Below are positions 1-13,180 of a stretch of 64,000 nucleotides of DNA, piece after piece. Under the pieces are notes generated by a model. That model was not told the origin of the DNA and ran no database searches. It saw only the letters and a list, made by a program, of their open reading frames with translations. Each line of letters starts with the position of its first letter. Within the stretch, counting starts at the first letter, position 1. The stretch is from Epiperipatus broadwayi (taxonomy: Eukaryota; Onychophora; Udeonychophora; Euonychophora; Peripatidae), in the NCBI GenBank assembly GCA_028023455.1, contig JAQFVV010012396.1, positions 7,790,085-7,854,084 on the forward strand, read 5' to 3'. The translations under genes were made by a program, and so were the position numbers.

Positions 1-32
1 ATCTCTCGACCACCAATGCTTGACATGATCTT
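1..32 (-). repeat. tRNA-derived SINE fragment cut by window edge
   Basis: On the minus strand this piece reads as the start of a tRNA-like A box (TGGTCGAGAG). It matches the corresponding part of the fuller SINE copy at 36713-36845, including the upstream run ending in ggtggtcgagag. The rest of the copy lies outside the window. Confidence 0.5.
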
Positions 33-239
33 TTTTTGTGTGTGATAAAAATCTCATTTCCCCCCTAAAATATACTACATGAAGTACCCAAATGAAGGTA
101 TATCAAAGTTATATTGTATTTTGACTAACAGAAAATGTGTATTTCAAGACTATATTATGCTATATACATTTAACAATGAAAGTGATCATCAATTAGAGAA
201 GATTTAAGAGATATTAACGCAAGCTAGAGAGACAAGAGA

Positions 240-1400
240 TTGTAAGAAAAACGGTAATAATAATACTAATATTGTTAACTTACAGAAATATTCTATTGAA
301 TTGAAATTAAAATTTGCAAATCAATTTAAAAATAACAACTTTGATGATAGTCAGATTTAAATGAGTTCAATAAGAAAATAACTGATATACCACTAATAAT
401 CCTTACACAATTAAAATATAATAAAAAAGGTAGTAATTCAACAAATAAATTTTTATCTGAGATAAAAAAATGAATAAAAAGTTAAAAATTAAAACATTTA
501 AAAATGACTATTTAAAAAAATTAAATATCTGGAATTGTATAAAACTATAATATATATCAATAGCATAAGAATTATAACTTTGGAGTAATAAAAAAACTGT
601 AGAAGAAGGGAAATGTCTCAGAAATATAAAACACCGTCATCATACTACAAGGAATGTTGTTTTAGCAATAAGAAAATAAATGCCATTACCAGAATGAAGT
701 ACATGAATTTTTTTTACAGAGAATTATATACTAGTAAAACCCAGAAACAAGTAACACCTATAATTATGACTCCATACTTTGAAATACTAATTATTTAAAA
801 TTAATAAGTGAGACATGCAAATAAATTTATAAAAACAAAAAAAAATTTAAAAGTTGGAAATATTATTAATATCTTGAAAAAGTCAAAATGTAGTTAGATA
901 AATTGACATTTAAAAAAAAATTAAAATAAAGATATTAGATATTATAGCCTGCCAGTCTTTTATTAATTTTACGTGAGATTTTCATTAAGTTCATTTCAAC
1001 TCTTCTATGAAAAATTTTGGTCTCAAACCAATCAACAAAGTTGATTTTTTATAAAATTATTGTTCAGTATTAAAAGAAATTACAGAAAGAATCTCAGAGT
1101 ATGAGTTGTTATTTCATTTTATATTTGTAGAATATAAAAAATGCATTTGATTGTGTAAACATTTCAGAAGTAATTAAAATTTGGGAGCATATAGATCCAG
1201 AATATTAGCAGCTTCTAAAGCATATTTATCCAAGGATAAGCAGAAGAATGTTTTCTCAAATCAATGATAAGTGATTACAATTCATGGTGTCAATTAGAAG
1301 ATTATTACTGATAAGAGTATAAGCCAGAGTGATTCTATTTTTCCAAAATATTTCTTAAATTATCTAACAACATCATTATCACTTAAATGTTTGGTATATA
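240..1400 (+). pseudogene. decayed RTE-type LINE (linker and reverse transcriptase fingers/palm)
   Basis: This is a relic of the ORF of a non-LTR retrotransposon of the RTE type, which encodes an endonuclease plus reverse transcriptase. In several frames one can read the pre-RT linker (YSIELK near 290, then FYRELYTSK near 700). RT pieces follow: a degenerate KKAFDxVN-like stretch near 1135, SEVIKIWE near 1170, QLLKHIY near 1215 and a degenerate QSDSIFPKYF near 1330, equivalent to the GVRQGDSISPKLF motif of the family. Stops and frameshifts break it throughout, so it cannot be functional. The open stretch at 613-798 is only an internal piece of it. RTE is chosen over other LINE clades because of the FYxELYSS and GVRQGD-type motifs, from memory of the family. 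Confidence 0.6.
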
Positions 1401-4400
1401 ATGTTACCATCAAATTCTCTAATTTTTCATTTGTATTTTTAATACTTTCACATTTCAATATTTTTTTATTTATACTTAAACATTTTATTTTATTATTAAA
1501 ATCTTCATTCTATTTAGGAATCAATAAATTGTGCTTGAGTTTTTAGAAATATAAGTTTACAAATGAAAAACATCCTAAAAAAAATCATATTTTAACTTTG
1601 CAAATATATACAAATAATAATAAAAACAATTACTTTTTTTTATTGGATAGCTAAAGCATAACTCATTAAAAATGAATCAAATCTTTATGATTGACTTTTA
1701 TTTCTAAAACCTGGATGAATAATTGTTAAGTCATCAAGTTTACAAAAAGTTTCTAATGCCGAAGTTCAAAGAATCTATCAATCAGCAACAACATTAGCTC
1801 ATTTGTAATACTTTCTTAGTGAAATACTAACATCTTTCAATTTTTTAAAACTAATAAATCAATATTTACTTTAGTTCCAGTTTCTACAATCAAATGAACA
1901 CCCAACTGTCAAAATACTGCTACAGATAGCTGCAAGAGAATGATATAAAACAAAATACAGCAGAACAATTACAATATTTCATAATATCATTTAGCTCAGA
2001 ATAAGTTTATTAAAGATATTTATAATAATTTAATCATGACCTGGAATTTTTCCACTTATCATATAATTAATTATATATCACATTCTTCATTTAAAATATT
2101 TACATTTTAAAAATATGTAATTGTAGATGCAGTTTTACAGGAAGTATTTTGTGGATTAGAATGAAAAACTAAAGAATTAAAAATATTTATAGATATTTAA
2201 ATCACTTAGATTTTTCAGACAATGTGGTTTATTATATAAATAATGCTCTGAGTTTGAGTAAAGAATTATCAAAAGAAAGTATCCTTGAACTGTATAAGAC
2301 ATGCAAGCATGGTCACCTATCAACAAGATATTATTCCAGACTCATTTCTTGCTGATATGCTTCATATTAGTCCTTTTAGCCAGTGTCAAGCAAGATATCA
2401 ATATTGAACTTTCATCCCCCTGATTTTTATGTAATATATTCTATGTTTAACTGTTATCATGTGTGGTAACCAAATTTCTGAATAAAACATTCTATATTTT
2501 ATTTTTTAAAAAAAAGTAGGATTGAAGATAAATTCTAAAAAGACTTTAAAATAAAAGGAAAATAAAATCTATTAATTTTTTTATTAACAACTATAAGTAT
2601 TGTGATCAAATAATAATATAAAAGAATAATAGATGGATTAACTTTACAATTAATGCTTGAGAAAAAAAAGTTTTTTTAATTTAAAAGCCTGAAATGGAGT
2701 TGGGCTAGGAATGTTCCTAGAAAGATGTTCTTAGATGGAAATCTGAAATCTTAAACTAGATTCTGAGAGATTAAAAATATATATATATAAAAGACTCTAT
2801 ATGACAGGTATAATGTGAGGAATTTCTGATGTGAACAAAAAACTATGAATAACAAAATATAATTAAATCTGGGGAGATCATATAATAATGGACTTAACTG
2901 GTTTTTTATGACGATTTCCGAATATTTTTCATTTGCTACTTAATCTTTACTATTTTACTGTTTTTTAATTTTTCTATGTAATGAAACCTTACTTTAAAAT
3001 AAAATGTAAGTTAAAATTATATATTTGGGTTATTCATTTTTATAAAAAAAAAAAAAAGCAAAGATTTTAGAAATTGTTTACATTTTTAAGTTAAGATAAG
3101 TTCTTTTTTTTTTTTTAAATAAAAAAAATAACAGTTGAAAGTGTGTTGAATAATGATAAGAAATACCGACTTCTTTTTTCCTTCAGCTTTGATCCTTTTT
3201 TTATATATTTTTCTCATCCATAACAAATATTTTATCCTGATGATATCGTAAACCAAATCGGCTGCTGTCGCTGCAATAGAAATCATTTTATAGTATTTAA
3301 TCTTCAGCACATATAAAATGTTGAAAGAGTTCATTGTAATGAAATTTTAAAGGTGAACTGAAAAGAGTGATAAAGCAATTGGATATCTGAAGTATAATTT
3401 TACCATAATATCATGTCTAGACTTTATCAAGTAAGTGTGGCATCTGCTGATTGATAGGTTTATCAATTAATAAAAGAAAAATAGCGTTAAGAAAGTCTTA
3501 AAAGATTTTGTCATTTAGAAAATACAATATATGTATATAATAATCATTTCATATGTAAAACATATATAATGAATGAAATATTCGTTATATATATCTTTCT
3601 CATTCACATTCACGCATATATACTATAAAATCAAAAAGTATAGGCAGTTTATTTTGTCATAACCAAAAAGGGTCTTTAATTTTAACATTTTTCATTTGTT
3701 CCTGAATCCAATTAAGCAAATTCTTACATTTCTTCATGATTTGTTCTGTCAAATTAAAGTTTTTATTATATACTATTTTTTTTATTCATCTCATATATTT
3801 ATTTCTATGCACTTAACATTTTTTGGAGAACTTCAATTAATTGAAATGTAACTTTGCCATTTTGTTCAATGCACATAAAAATAAAATCTTCCCTATTTAG
3901 GCATTAACATCTAAAACTGTCATATATTTTATGCATAAAAGTTTAAATCATCTTATTCTTGTTGAAACATATAGCTAGTGCTAAAGATTAATTAAAGAAA
4001 TGTTATATTATATTTCTTTATGTAACCAAAATAAAATATTGTTATATTAGTCTAATATTATGCATTAAATTGAGAGATGTTCTTAAATCATAAACTCCTT
4101 TTGTTCTCTCTTTCTCTTTCTGAGGCTCTACTGAACTTCCAAACACTACAACTGAGATTATAAGAAACCCAAAAATAAATAAGGAAAATAAAATTTGAGA
4201 TTCAAAGATAACTTTTAATTTTGATATACATATATATGGTATAATGCAAAGGGTTTGTTAAACTTTATGATGTAGATTGTTGTGTTAATTTTGAAGTGAT
4301 ATTAAAACTTTTATGCACCACTTACTGTATTTTCAATTTAATTCTATATGTTTCTACCTAATATAAAAATGGAAAATCTCAATTTAATACATATTTCACA

Positions 4401-7400
4401 TATTAACTAATCATCTAAGTTCTTTTGAAGTGTCCTATTTTATATCAACATAATTCCTATTTAAATATCATTAGCACCATCTATTTAATGTTAAAGTTTG
4501 ATTGCAATAAAATATGCATTTTTATACAATAAATCCTGTTTTCAAACAGTTTATTAATAAAAAAAAATAACTGAATGATTTGTTACTCAGGAGTTTATAT
4601 AAAGTTTGAACTCCAGAAGTAAGCTTTGTTCTCTAGAGTCCATCATTACACCTCTGTATTAAGCCATACACACAAAAAAGGCAGGGTTCCCTTACTCTCA
4701 TTTTTTAATAAATGTCTTAAATAAATAAATATCCAAATATGTAGATAAACAATGATTTGGTACTGTAAATATATAATAGCTTGAAATGATTAAAACTTTT
4801 ATGCAAGATCTACTGTATTTTCAATCTTATTTTATACATTGTTACATGATGTGAAAACAAACCCATCACATATGACGTGGGCTTCAGATATTAATCATTC
4901 TTACTAAGTGTCTTTAAAAGACTGATTAATTTTCACATCATATAAAAGCACATAGGATAAGATGATGCAATAAAGTTTAAATACTACTTTGAATTGTTTC
5001 ATATTTATATTACTGAAGAATTGTTTATTTACATATTTGGATAATTATTTATGAAAGGTTTGTTGTGAAAAAAAAAGTATTTTAAATAAGTTTGATTATG
5101 CTAATGTATTATGTGAAATAACTTTATTGAAAAAAATATTGTCATTTCATAAGATTAAACTTCAATATCAAATAAATTATATTAGAGATATTTAAATAAG
5201 AATGGCATTGCTCTGTTCATGTCATTGTTGATCTTTTCAAAATAATAATTTTTATATCTGAAATATGTGATATACTGAGATTGGACATATTTTCACATTA
5301 TATAGTAATATATAATAAGATAAAATCAAAATTATGATAGATTGCAAATGCATGTTTTAGTAACATTTCAATGCCAAATAATTGCTTATTGTTAAGTTAA
5401 AATAAATTATATTAAATTGTTTATAGCAAATTATAGCAAACTAATAATAATTAAATATATTCACTTATTATAGTATGCTATTGTTTTGTAATTGTAATCT
5501 ACCTTTAGTGAGAAAGCTTAAGTATGAATATATTTATTAATTATATTCTTATGATATATATTTTTATAACTTAATTATTGCCAGAGCACTGAGAAGAATT
5601 ATAATTTTTACCTAATCGGAGCTCTAAAATTATTCCAGATTTACTAAATTAGATAAATAATGCTTAAATATTTTATAATATTAAAAAAATCATGACTTAA
5701 AATAAATAGTGGGACTGCAATGTTATAACTGGAACTTTTGTAGATGATGCAACTATAGTTTTTGTAAAATGCATCAAATCTATGAATTGTGGAAATACTT
5801 GAATGATGTTAAAAATAATGTAATCAGACAGATCAGCAATATAGCAGTTGGATGCAAAATACCATCTGAATATTGTTGACATATCTTTAAACACATAAAA
5901 AGCTTTAAAAACAGAGAAATAAAGAAATAATAATAAAACAATAGAAGACTTTAACCAAAACTAAAACTTCAATGATATAATAATGAAAATTATTATGTTC
6001 TCATATTAATCACTAGCAAACGCAAATAGTAACTGGACAAAGATGAACATTTGAGAGGACTCTTGATAATTATTTCACTTCTATAACACATCTATTTAAT
6101 CCATCAAAATTCTAGGCAGTATATATAAAAACAAAAACTTTTTTAACAATATCATATTGTCAAAGATTTAAGATATTAATACCTGATACATGCACATTTC
6201 TGTAATACCTGCACATTGTACCGTTTATTAATATATGGTACAAATATATAGTGGCATTTGATAAAAGCTAAAAAATAATAATAAAAGGAAGTTTAGATTT
6301 TTTTAAAAAAAAAAAAACTTACAGTGAGAGTTAAATTGTTCTTTCGTAATTTTTTTATGTAATTAGAAATAAAAGTAGAATTGGAGAGAACAAAAGAATT
6401 CCAAAAGTAAAAAGATAAACTAAAACAAAAATATTTTGGCTAATTAAAGATGGCCAAAAGATTTGCTAAAAAAAGAGAACTTTGTACTGTAAATTTTATA
6501 AGGAATTACCAGATTAATTATCAGCGTATATTTTTTTGATAAACAAAAGGATGCGCAGAAGTCTAAAAACTGGGCCTCTAGTATAAAAAGGCAGAGACCA
6601 GTTTGATGAATGTCTTGTTTTTTCTGTTTTTTTTTCTTTGGCTGGTTTTGGGTTATTAAATCCAAGACCACTTCATGATGAAATAATTCTTCATGCGGGA
6701 GTAGATAGGGGCTTTAACTGACATTATTAAGAAGATGGATACTAGAAAAGCCTCTGTGACTAGCCTTTGGAATAGACTACAAGATCAACTAATAATTAAT
6801 GGCCGAGCTCATTCTAACCCAAAAAACTATGCATAGTAAGCTACAACTTTTTCATTAAACTTACTGGTAAGCTATGACTCTTTGTTATTCCCTATTATGA
6901 CTAAATTGTCGACAGACCATCTTAAAAATATACATATAATAGGACCCTGATATGGACTTTAATTTTAGTGATCAAGAGACTCTTATTTAATCAAGAACTT
7001 AATTTATTTTGTTTAACTAATATTTATTTCTTTTATTAACATATTCCTGTTTGCATTAGTATATGTTCTCTCCAATTTATTTAGTTAGTAATTCACAATT
7101 TAACTTAAACAGATTTTTAATCTGTTAGAATAAAAATATTTCTAATAGCAATTTTCATTTGTACATTATTAATAATAGTTATTAATTATTATTAAATTTA
7201 TTAATATTCATTTATTGATATTTAAAAGTATAATTTACCTTTGCCAATATGATGAGTAAGGTCCAGAAAAAATAATATATTTAAAAAACAATTTTCATCA
7301 CGGTAAAATCTAATACCGATTCTTTAAAAGCATTTTTTCTTTTTTAACTTGCGAGACATGATGGTGACAGATTTTAGCAGATTCTTATGAATTCTGGCAC

Positions 7401-8574
7401 CCAGATCAAATAAATTAAAAGCTGATTTCATCAATAGCACAATTCATAACAATTCTAGGCCAAGTTGATCATGAAACATAGTTATGTTTTTAGAAATAGA
7501 AATACAACTTTCTTCTTTTTGACATAACTTGATCAACTCGTGCATTTATAATGCATATAGAGGCCTAGCAAGACAGAAAATGTTATAATATATATATATA
7601 TATATATATTAATTAACTGTAACATTTAATAAGTTTATAATATTATCTGAAACTAACTGCACCAATGTACATATAGTATAATGATAAAAATAAACTATAA
7701 ATTTAGCACTTTCTCTAGCAGTTGTGAAGGTTAATATCATACTAGATCCATATTTATTATTTTATAGACAATGCATTGACACTAATATGATCAACTCAAC
7801 TTAATCTAAGATCTTTACCATACTAGACATCCATTTATAACCAAAGTTAACTAGGTTCATTATCTGAAAAAAAATTCTAAGATTCATTCATTCAAAACAT
7901 AACATGTTAATGTGTTAATCAAAATGTACCAAAACCTTTTAACAGACTAAAACATAAAGGCATGCATTGATTAAATATTTAAAAGCAGATTTGAAGTCAT
8001 GTTTATCTTATTCTAAAACACTAAAAACATTTCAAAATATTATTGGAACATAATTGGACGAAAAACTGAAGTTTAATGTTATAGCATGAGACTGTATAAC
8101 TAACTATTCATTAATCATTATTTTAAAAAAAATAATGAAACAATTTGTTATCTTCTTGAGAAATCTAAAATCATCAGCAAAAAAAAAAAACTCAATAAGA
8201 CTACAGTTAATATTGCAATGTCATAATCAATGTTTACCAGCAACATGATTTATAATATGTAAATCTATATATAATAATAGGAAGAAATCACAAATAATTT
8301 ATAAGAAAAACTAAAGTATTTGTCAGCAGTAATAATGTGAAATTGCACAAACTAGAACAAATATATGTACAAAATAGTATGATAGTAATAATTTAAGTGA
8401 AAAAAAAAAAGAAAGTAACAATTGATTAACAACTTATAGCACAAGTTGGAATTTATGTAATAAACTATTTTTTTTTTAAGTTTTTAAAATTTAAAAGTGT
8501 ACTTTAAATATTGTGCTGAAATTTTTTTTTTAATTTTTCATTAATAAAATATAAAACGCATAAAATCACAGAGG
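1401..8574. other. AT-rich DNA with no recognisable gene
   Basis: Very AT-rich sequence with many homopolymer A and T runs and a (TA)n run at about 7583-7610. Open stretches at 3086-3334, 5697-5894 and 6444-6671 on the minus strand are low-complexity and match nothing I recognise. The start may contain the unreadable remainder of the RTE relic upstream. Two loosely similar stretches near 4280-4350 and 4780-4850 suggest an old dispersed repeat. Confidence 0.6.
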
Positions 8575-8945
8575 CAAAACTCTCCATACAGTATCACAAC
8601 TCAGTGCAAGCCAGAGTAATCAATGGATGTAGAAAGGTTAATGCATAAAATCCCTATCTAGTGCCTACTCATCCAATATTCCCAGACCAGTTTTTAGCTT
8701 GTGGCTCCAAGATTCCTCACTGATGACATCCACAAGCTAGAAACTAGTCTAGGAATGTTGAATGGGTAGGCACTAGATAGGAATTTTATGCACAAACTTT
8801 CTTGCATCCATTGATTACTCTAGCTTGCACTGAGTGGTGTTACTGTGTGGAGAGTTTAGTCCCTGTGTAAACAGTTTTTGTAAGACAAAGAATGCTGATT
8901 GTGTGATATTTAGTGGTTTAATCCTTCATTCTGTACTGTTATCAT
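8575..8945. repeat. HHR family 3 element in foldback arrangement
   Basis: The left arm (about 8580-8698, minus) and right arm (about 8720-8870, plus) are inverted copies of one sequence. Both read tgggtaggcactagatagg-like and ccattgattactct-like stretches in opposite directions. The same sequence recurs at 29400-29608, 26372-26440 and 37730-37930, which defines family 3. The hammerhead-like core lies at the turn-around between the arms. The right side continues to about 8945 with diverged family 3 sequence. No protein is encoded. Confidence 0.75.
8706..8760 (+). ncRNA. hammerhead ribozyme relic, family 3
   Basis: Both core boxes are intact: CTGATGA at about 8720-8726 and GAAA at about 8739-8742, followed by the palindromic stem III segment ACTAGT and then C at the predicted cleavage position. 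Stem I can still form through ATTCC and GGAAT. Stem II is poor (CATCCACAAGCTA does not pair well), so activity is doubtful. The copy is recognised mainly by comparison with the better one at 29400-29454. Confidence 0.5.
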
Positions 8946-10148
8946 GTATACAATTATATACAATTGTTATATAATATATTTTAAAAAGAAAAAATTTGCT
9001 AATAATATCTGAGATCTGATATTCATTACTTAATTATATAAAACAAAAGATTAACATAACATGGACTGAAATTTAAATTAACCTTCTTTTATTTCACACC
9101 ATCTTTTATGAGTATCATGTGATAGATTTTTATCCCATATTATTTATCTGGCATAGTTGCAATGTGACAGATACAAACTTTTCTTTTTCATATACATCAA
9201 CTTTTTATATCCAATAATAGTTACTTCATACTAATGATGACACAGTTTTGTTTTTTTAATATGTAACTGTCTTTTGTTTTCTTACCAAAAAGTTTTATAA
9301 CCACTAATTTCTTATTTAGTGCCTACTTTTCTGTATCACGTGATCAAACTATTTTAATTTCACTCTTCAATTTTTTTTAGTAATATCTTATTATTTTACT
9401 GACATTAAATTCTTTTTATTATAACTAATTTTTTTAATTGGACAAATCATAGACTATTATGCTTTAAAATTAAAATGGTATTCACACTGTTTCCATACCA
9501 GATATCTACTTTAATTAATATCGTTTAATTTTAAAAAATAAAAAATAATTGTACATAAAAAACAAAAGATTGATAGAAGTTTATGGGTTATTTAGTAGAT
9601 GTATTTACAAGGATAATTAATTGCTAACTATTTATTTATTTATTTATTTTTTTATAGTTTTTTTAATTAATTTTTAGTTTTTGTTTTTTTAAAAAAAATA
9701 AAATTCGAGATTTCCAGATTGTATTTTAGATATTGTTATTTCAAAATCCACAAATTCGAAAACACTTATTTTTAAATAATTTTACATTAACTCACATGAT
9801 ATAGCAGAAATATATGTAAAAATTACAATTTTCATAGAGCATTCATTAATGAAAAGTTGAATTGATTAATTAAATGTCAGGTTAAAATCGCTTTATTATT
9901 GCCACATGAATACCTGTAATGTGTAGATATTCTTATATAAAATAAAATTTTTATTCTTGTATGTATATGATATATAAAACAAAAAAATTGCATTTGTATA
10001 GTAAAAAATTATTTTCAAAGCAAATAAAAAGAAAAAAACTACGACAGAAACTTTTGCTATCTGGGCACTTTTTATATCTATTATCACAATATAGTAAAAT
10101 CGTGCACTCAAAGAAATGAGTTTCCACAATTTAAAGTTGAATGGCTGT
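8946..10148. other. AT-rich DNA with no recognisable gene
   Basis: Nothing is recognised apart from simple runs, for example tttatttatttattt near 9640. Confidence 0.5.
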
Positions 10149-10229
10149 CTATTCGAATGAAGCAAATGGGGCTTCACTTCGGGATCCAAGGTGTCTTAAT
10201 AATGGGCCTTCTAAGTTGCTCATCCGCGG
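10149..10229 (-). CDS. candidate short terminal exon or small ORF
   Basis: A short patch of markedly higher GC in a very AT-rich surrounding reads, on the minus strand, as 26 codons ending in TAG at 10149-10151, with an internal ATG at 10221-10223. The AG at 10230-10231, preceded by a moderately pyrimidine-containing tract, could be a splice acceptor. The peptide contains GPLLRHLGSRSEAPFASFE and is not one I recognise. It could be a terminal exon of a host gene, an alternative 3' exon of the gene suggested at 14.7-22.8 kb, or chance. Evidence is composition plus one splice-site-like signal only. Confidence 0.25.
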   Translation of the reverse strand, partial: PRMSNLEGPLLRHLGSRSEAPFASFE

Positions 10230-11029
10230 CTAGATCATATTGATAGATGCACAAATAGATATTAAAGATGATTGGAATACATTTATATAGATATAATTAT
10301 TACGAAATGTATAGCCTATTATAATCAAATGAATAATTTGTTATATTTATAAAATTAAGTGCTTTGTAATTTGTAACGGGAAAGTAGACCCAAAATAATC
10401 TGTAATCTTTTTTTTTTTTAATCTTTTGATAATAAAGATTGCTCGTGAAAGATAAAGATGAATTGCTAAAATCAATTTATCCATTATCGATTTTCATTTG
10501 CACACCAGATATAAAAGCAAAAAATTTGCAATTTTATGCTAGATAATTGCTTTCAAAAAGAAATATCAACATAAAAATAATGATAGTGGATCATACAGTC
10601 ACTTTTATATTTATCATTAATATATAGTAAACAAAAACTTATTTATAAAAAATGCGATTTGTTTAAAAAATCATGTCAGTTTGCTTTTTATTAATTGTCA
10701 AGTATGTGTGAAATATAAAATCAAAACAGAAAAATTATGTTAATGTATTAATTTCTAATCATTTTCACATCATGTAATTCCAATAATTATAATTTGTAAA
10801 GCAGTATATAGATACACTATTATTATCAAACTTTTTGTCCCATATTCAATGCAATATCAAGCAAATATAAGTAACAAATTTAATTTTTTTATTTAATTAA
10901 TATTTATTAGGCAATGTTTTTTTAATTTATAAATTACATTTAAATTATACTAGTTCAGTTAAACATTGTTCAAATCTTTTTTAAGCTACATTCATGACTT
11001 ATTATTATAAAGCTGTGAAAACTTTGAAA
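10230..11029. other. AT-rich DNA with no recognisable gene
   Basis: No coding or repeat signal was recognised. A tgtaacggg string near 10373 resembles one at 62037 but is too short to interpret. Confidence 0.5.
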
Positions 11030-11184
11030 ATATTCAAATGGAAGTCAATCTCCGATAATGCGCTATTTCTTAAATACTGTACTGTATTATAAATCTCTCT
11101 GTACTTACCAGCGGGAGAGTGCGCAAAGATTTATAATATTTAAAAAATAGCGCATTATCGGAGATTGACTTTCATTTGAATAGC
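11030..11184. repeat. short foldback related to the Tigger-like MITE at 56-57 kb
   Basis: Terminal arms of about 45 bp are inverted copies: tattcaaatg plus gaagtcaatctccgataatg on the left, and the reverse complement at about 11140-11184. A ~60-bp loop separates them. A second copy of the same foldback lies at 57065-57170, inside a larger TIR element. Flanking bases before the left arm (attattataaagc) are also shared, so this is probably an internal piece of the same MITE family rather than an independent element. Confidence 0.7.
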
Positions 11185-12004
11185 TATATTCATGAGTAAA
11201 TTATGTCAAAATTATACCAAAAATTATATTTAACTTTATTTAATTGCTAGGTTTTTTATTTATTTATTTAATATATTTTTTAAAAAGGTTAAAAATACTA
11301 GAATACCTTTAAAGCACTTTCTCTTTTCATTGTCATAATTACAGTTATGAATTTGAATGACATTCTTCATATTCAACCAATAAAAATTTGATATATTAAT
11401 CTATGAGAACCTTTTTTTTTTTTTTAAATAAGACAAAATTATTGTATCTTTTCCAGGCATTATATTTTATCACTCTAGTTTAACTTATGGGCTATCCATT
11501 GTCATGAGAACAACTTTTTAAAATTTCATTTTTTTTACTTTTTGATCTTTACCCAGTATCCTTGGGTTTTCCCAAATGGACATTTGTTCATTTGAATATA
11601 TTCAGTCTGATACTTTAACGATATCTGTTGTTCCTTTCTAATCATTATTTTTTGCTTTTCAATTATTTTTGCTATGGAATAGATAATTCCATAGATTCAG
11701 TTCTTGTTTTTCAGAATTATGAGTTAAACTTTTAGAAAAATTAGGATTTTTCAATGTGTTATAGCTTTGAAAATCTATTCTGATATTGTATTGATTGCAG
11801 ATTTTCTTTAACCTTGTTGATCATCTCTGCTATGTATGGAAGCATTACAATACCTACTATTGTTTTTCATTTGTTTTCTTTTGTGATATATTTAATGTTT
11901 TTGATATAAATAATCACTTTTCAAAAGAGTTTGTTCTATATTGGATTTTTACTTTTTTTTTAAGTTACTATTTTAGAATTACCTTCTGTTACTCTAATCC
12001 ATAA
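11185..12004. other. region downstream of PLE reverse transcriptase relic
   Basis: On the minus strand this stretch follows the PLE reverse transcriptase relic and might hold its connector and GIY-YIG endonuclease, but I could not read a convincing motif. The plus-strand open stretch at 11795-12004 is TTT-rich and most likely antisense noise. Confidence 0.35.
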
Positions 12005-12440
12005 TGATAATATAATTTTATTATTTCTATTTTTGTAATGATTACATGTATAAGTTAGTATATGTGTGGGTTCTATAAACAGTTTTAATTTTATAGGATA
12101 ATCTTACACAATAACATTTAATATTGCTAAATTTTCTTTCTATCCTAATTCCATTAGTAAATTTAATTGAAGAGAATATTTTGTTAATGTATGTTAAGAA
12201 TGTTTGTAATAGTGCTTCACTATGTGGGCATATAACAACTTCAATATAGCAAAATCAGATTTTTATTGAAATGACATTTATGATTGTGGTTTCAAATTTT
12301 ACTATGTAAATATTGTTAATCAGAATGGCAATGATTAATCTATAGCCATATTTTGATTTAGTCCAATTAATTGTGTGTTTTATTTGTTAAAAATGTTAAT
12401 ACTTCCATTGCCTTATCAACAGAAAAAATTATTTTAGTTT
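12005..12440 (-). pseudogene. Penelope-like reverse transcriptase relic, palm to thumb part
   Basis: Minus-strand frames read, in PLE order, a degenerate QNMAxxS (equivalent to the QTxGVAMGSPLSP motif) near 12345, an NNIYIVKFE stretch near 12300, ICPHSE near 12230 (IWPHG in the family), IKFT near 12165 and VYRTHTYTNLYM near 12060 (VYRKPTHTNLYL in the family). Several stops and a frameshift are present. It is the downstream half of the gene whose upstream half lies at 12930-13180; the RTE fragment between them interrupts it. PLEs are retroelements with an RT related to telomerase plus a GIY-YIG endonuclease. Confidence 0.6.
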
Positions 12441-12460
12441 GCAGGCTATCGTCTTCAATA

Positions 12461-12907
12461 TCATCATCATCAACAACAACCATTATCAATCCACTGCAGT
12501 ATGAAAGTCTTTCCAAGTTCAGTCCATCTTCTCCAATCTTTAGCTTCTCTTCTCCACATCACCCCTGCATACTTTCTTATTTCATCCATCTATCTCACAT
12601 GTGATCTCTTTCTGGGTCTTTTACAATCTCTTGGAATCCAATTTAAGATTTTCATTGTTCATCTATTATCATCTCTTCTGGAAATATGTCCAGCCCAACT
12701 TCACTTCAGTCTTTTAATTTTTTCAATGAAGTCAATAACACCTGTTTGTTCTCTTGCCCATATATTGCATTTTCAATCTCTTTTTGTTACTCACAACATG
12801 CATTTTTCCATACTTCTTTGATTGGTCTGAAGTCTCTGTATTGCTCTTCTATTAAGAGTCAAGTCTTAGATCCATAAGTAAGAACTGGTAAAACACATTT
12901 ATTAAAA
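12461..12907 (-). mobile_element. RTE-type LINE, 5'-truncated 3' end
   Basis: The minus strand encodes the C-terminal end of an RTE-type LINE protein, with frameshifts. It starts near a LTYGSxTW-like block and continues through an RxQxTxRSVxxxM-like block, an LKWSWxGHxxxR-like block and WxRxARxWxRWxELGxxF, then a stop. It ends at 12461-12480 in a short TGA/TTG trinucleotide tail, as is usual for this clade. The same end is present in clearer form at 61471-62000. 5' truncation is the normal result of incomplete target-primed reverse transcription. It sits inside a PLE gene, so it is younger than that PLE. Confidence 0.8.
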
Positions 12908-12929
12908 CACAATACTTTATCATGGACAT

Positions 12930-13180
12930 ATTTTAAAATAAATTTTCCATGTCAATACTTAAGATGTCAGGTTTTTCTATTTTTATATTTTTGATTATTT
13001 TTCTATAAAGGTTTCTACTTGTTTTATATGTTAAAAGATTAAGAATCTTAAGAAAAAAATTTGGCAAACTTTGACATGGTGAATTTTTAGAACTGATAAT
13101 ATGCATTAATAAAACATTGTCTTTATGAATTTTAAGTAAACCATAGAGATGTAGAATTTTACTGAAATATACCATTAATT
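12930..13180 (-). pseudogene. Penelope-like reverse transcriptase relic, N-terminal fingers to motif A
   Basis: An 80-residue open stretch reads YGLLKIHKDN, then IISSKNSPCQSLPNFFLKIL, then LTYKTSRN and ILSIDMENLF. In PLEs the same places read YGLPKIHK, PIVSxxNSPTYxLAKxLxxIL, LxGKTSxH and LxSFDVxSLF; the last is motif A carrying the first catalytic aspartate, kept here as the D of SIDMENLF. The ORF ends at the join with the RTE insertion. The match in order and spacing makes the PLE assignment firm, while the gene as a whole is broken. Confidence 0.75.

Noticed and set aside
7440-7545. Weak inverted repeat around aagttgatcatg / cataacttgatcaac
   Set aside because: Arms are too short and imperfect to support an element.
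10373-10395. tgtaacggg as the start of a solo LTR
   Set aside because: Only nine bases are shared with 62037-62046 and no second end was found.
12371-12877. Plus-strand ORFs of 63-106 codons
   Set aside because: They are antisense to the RTE LINE end on the minus strand; the same occurs at 61424-61868.
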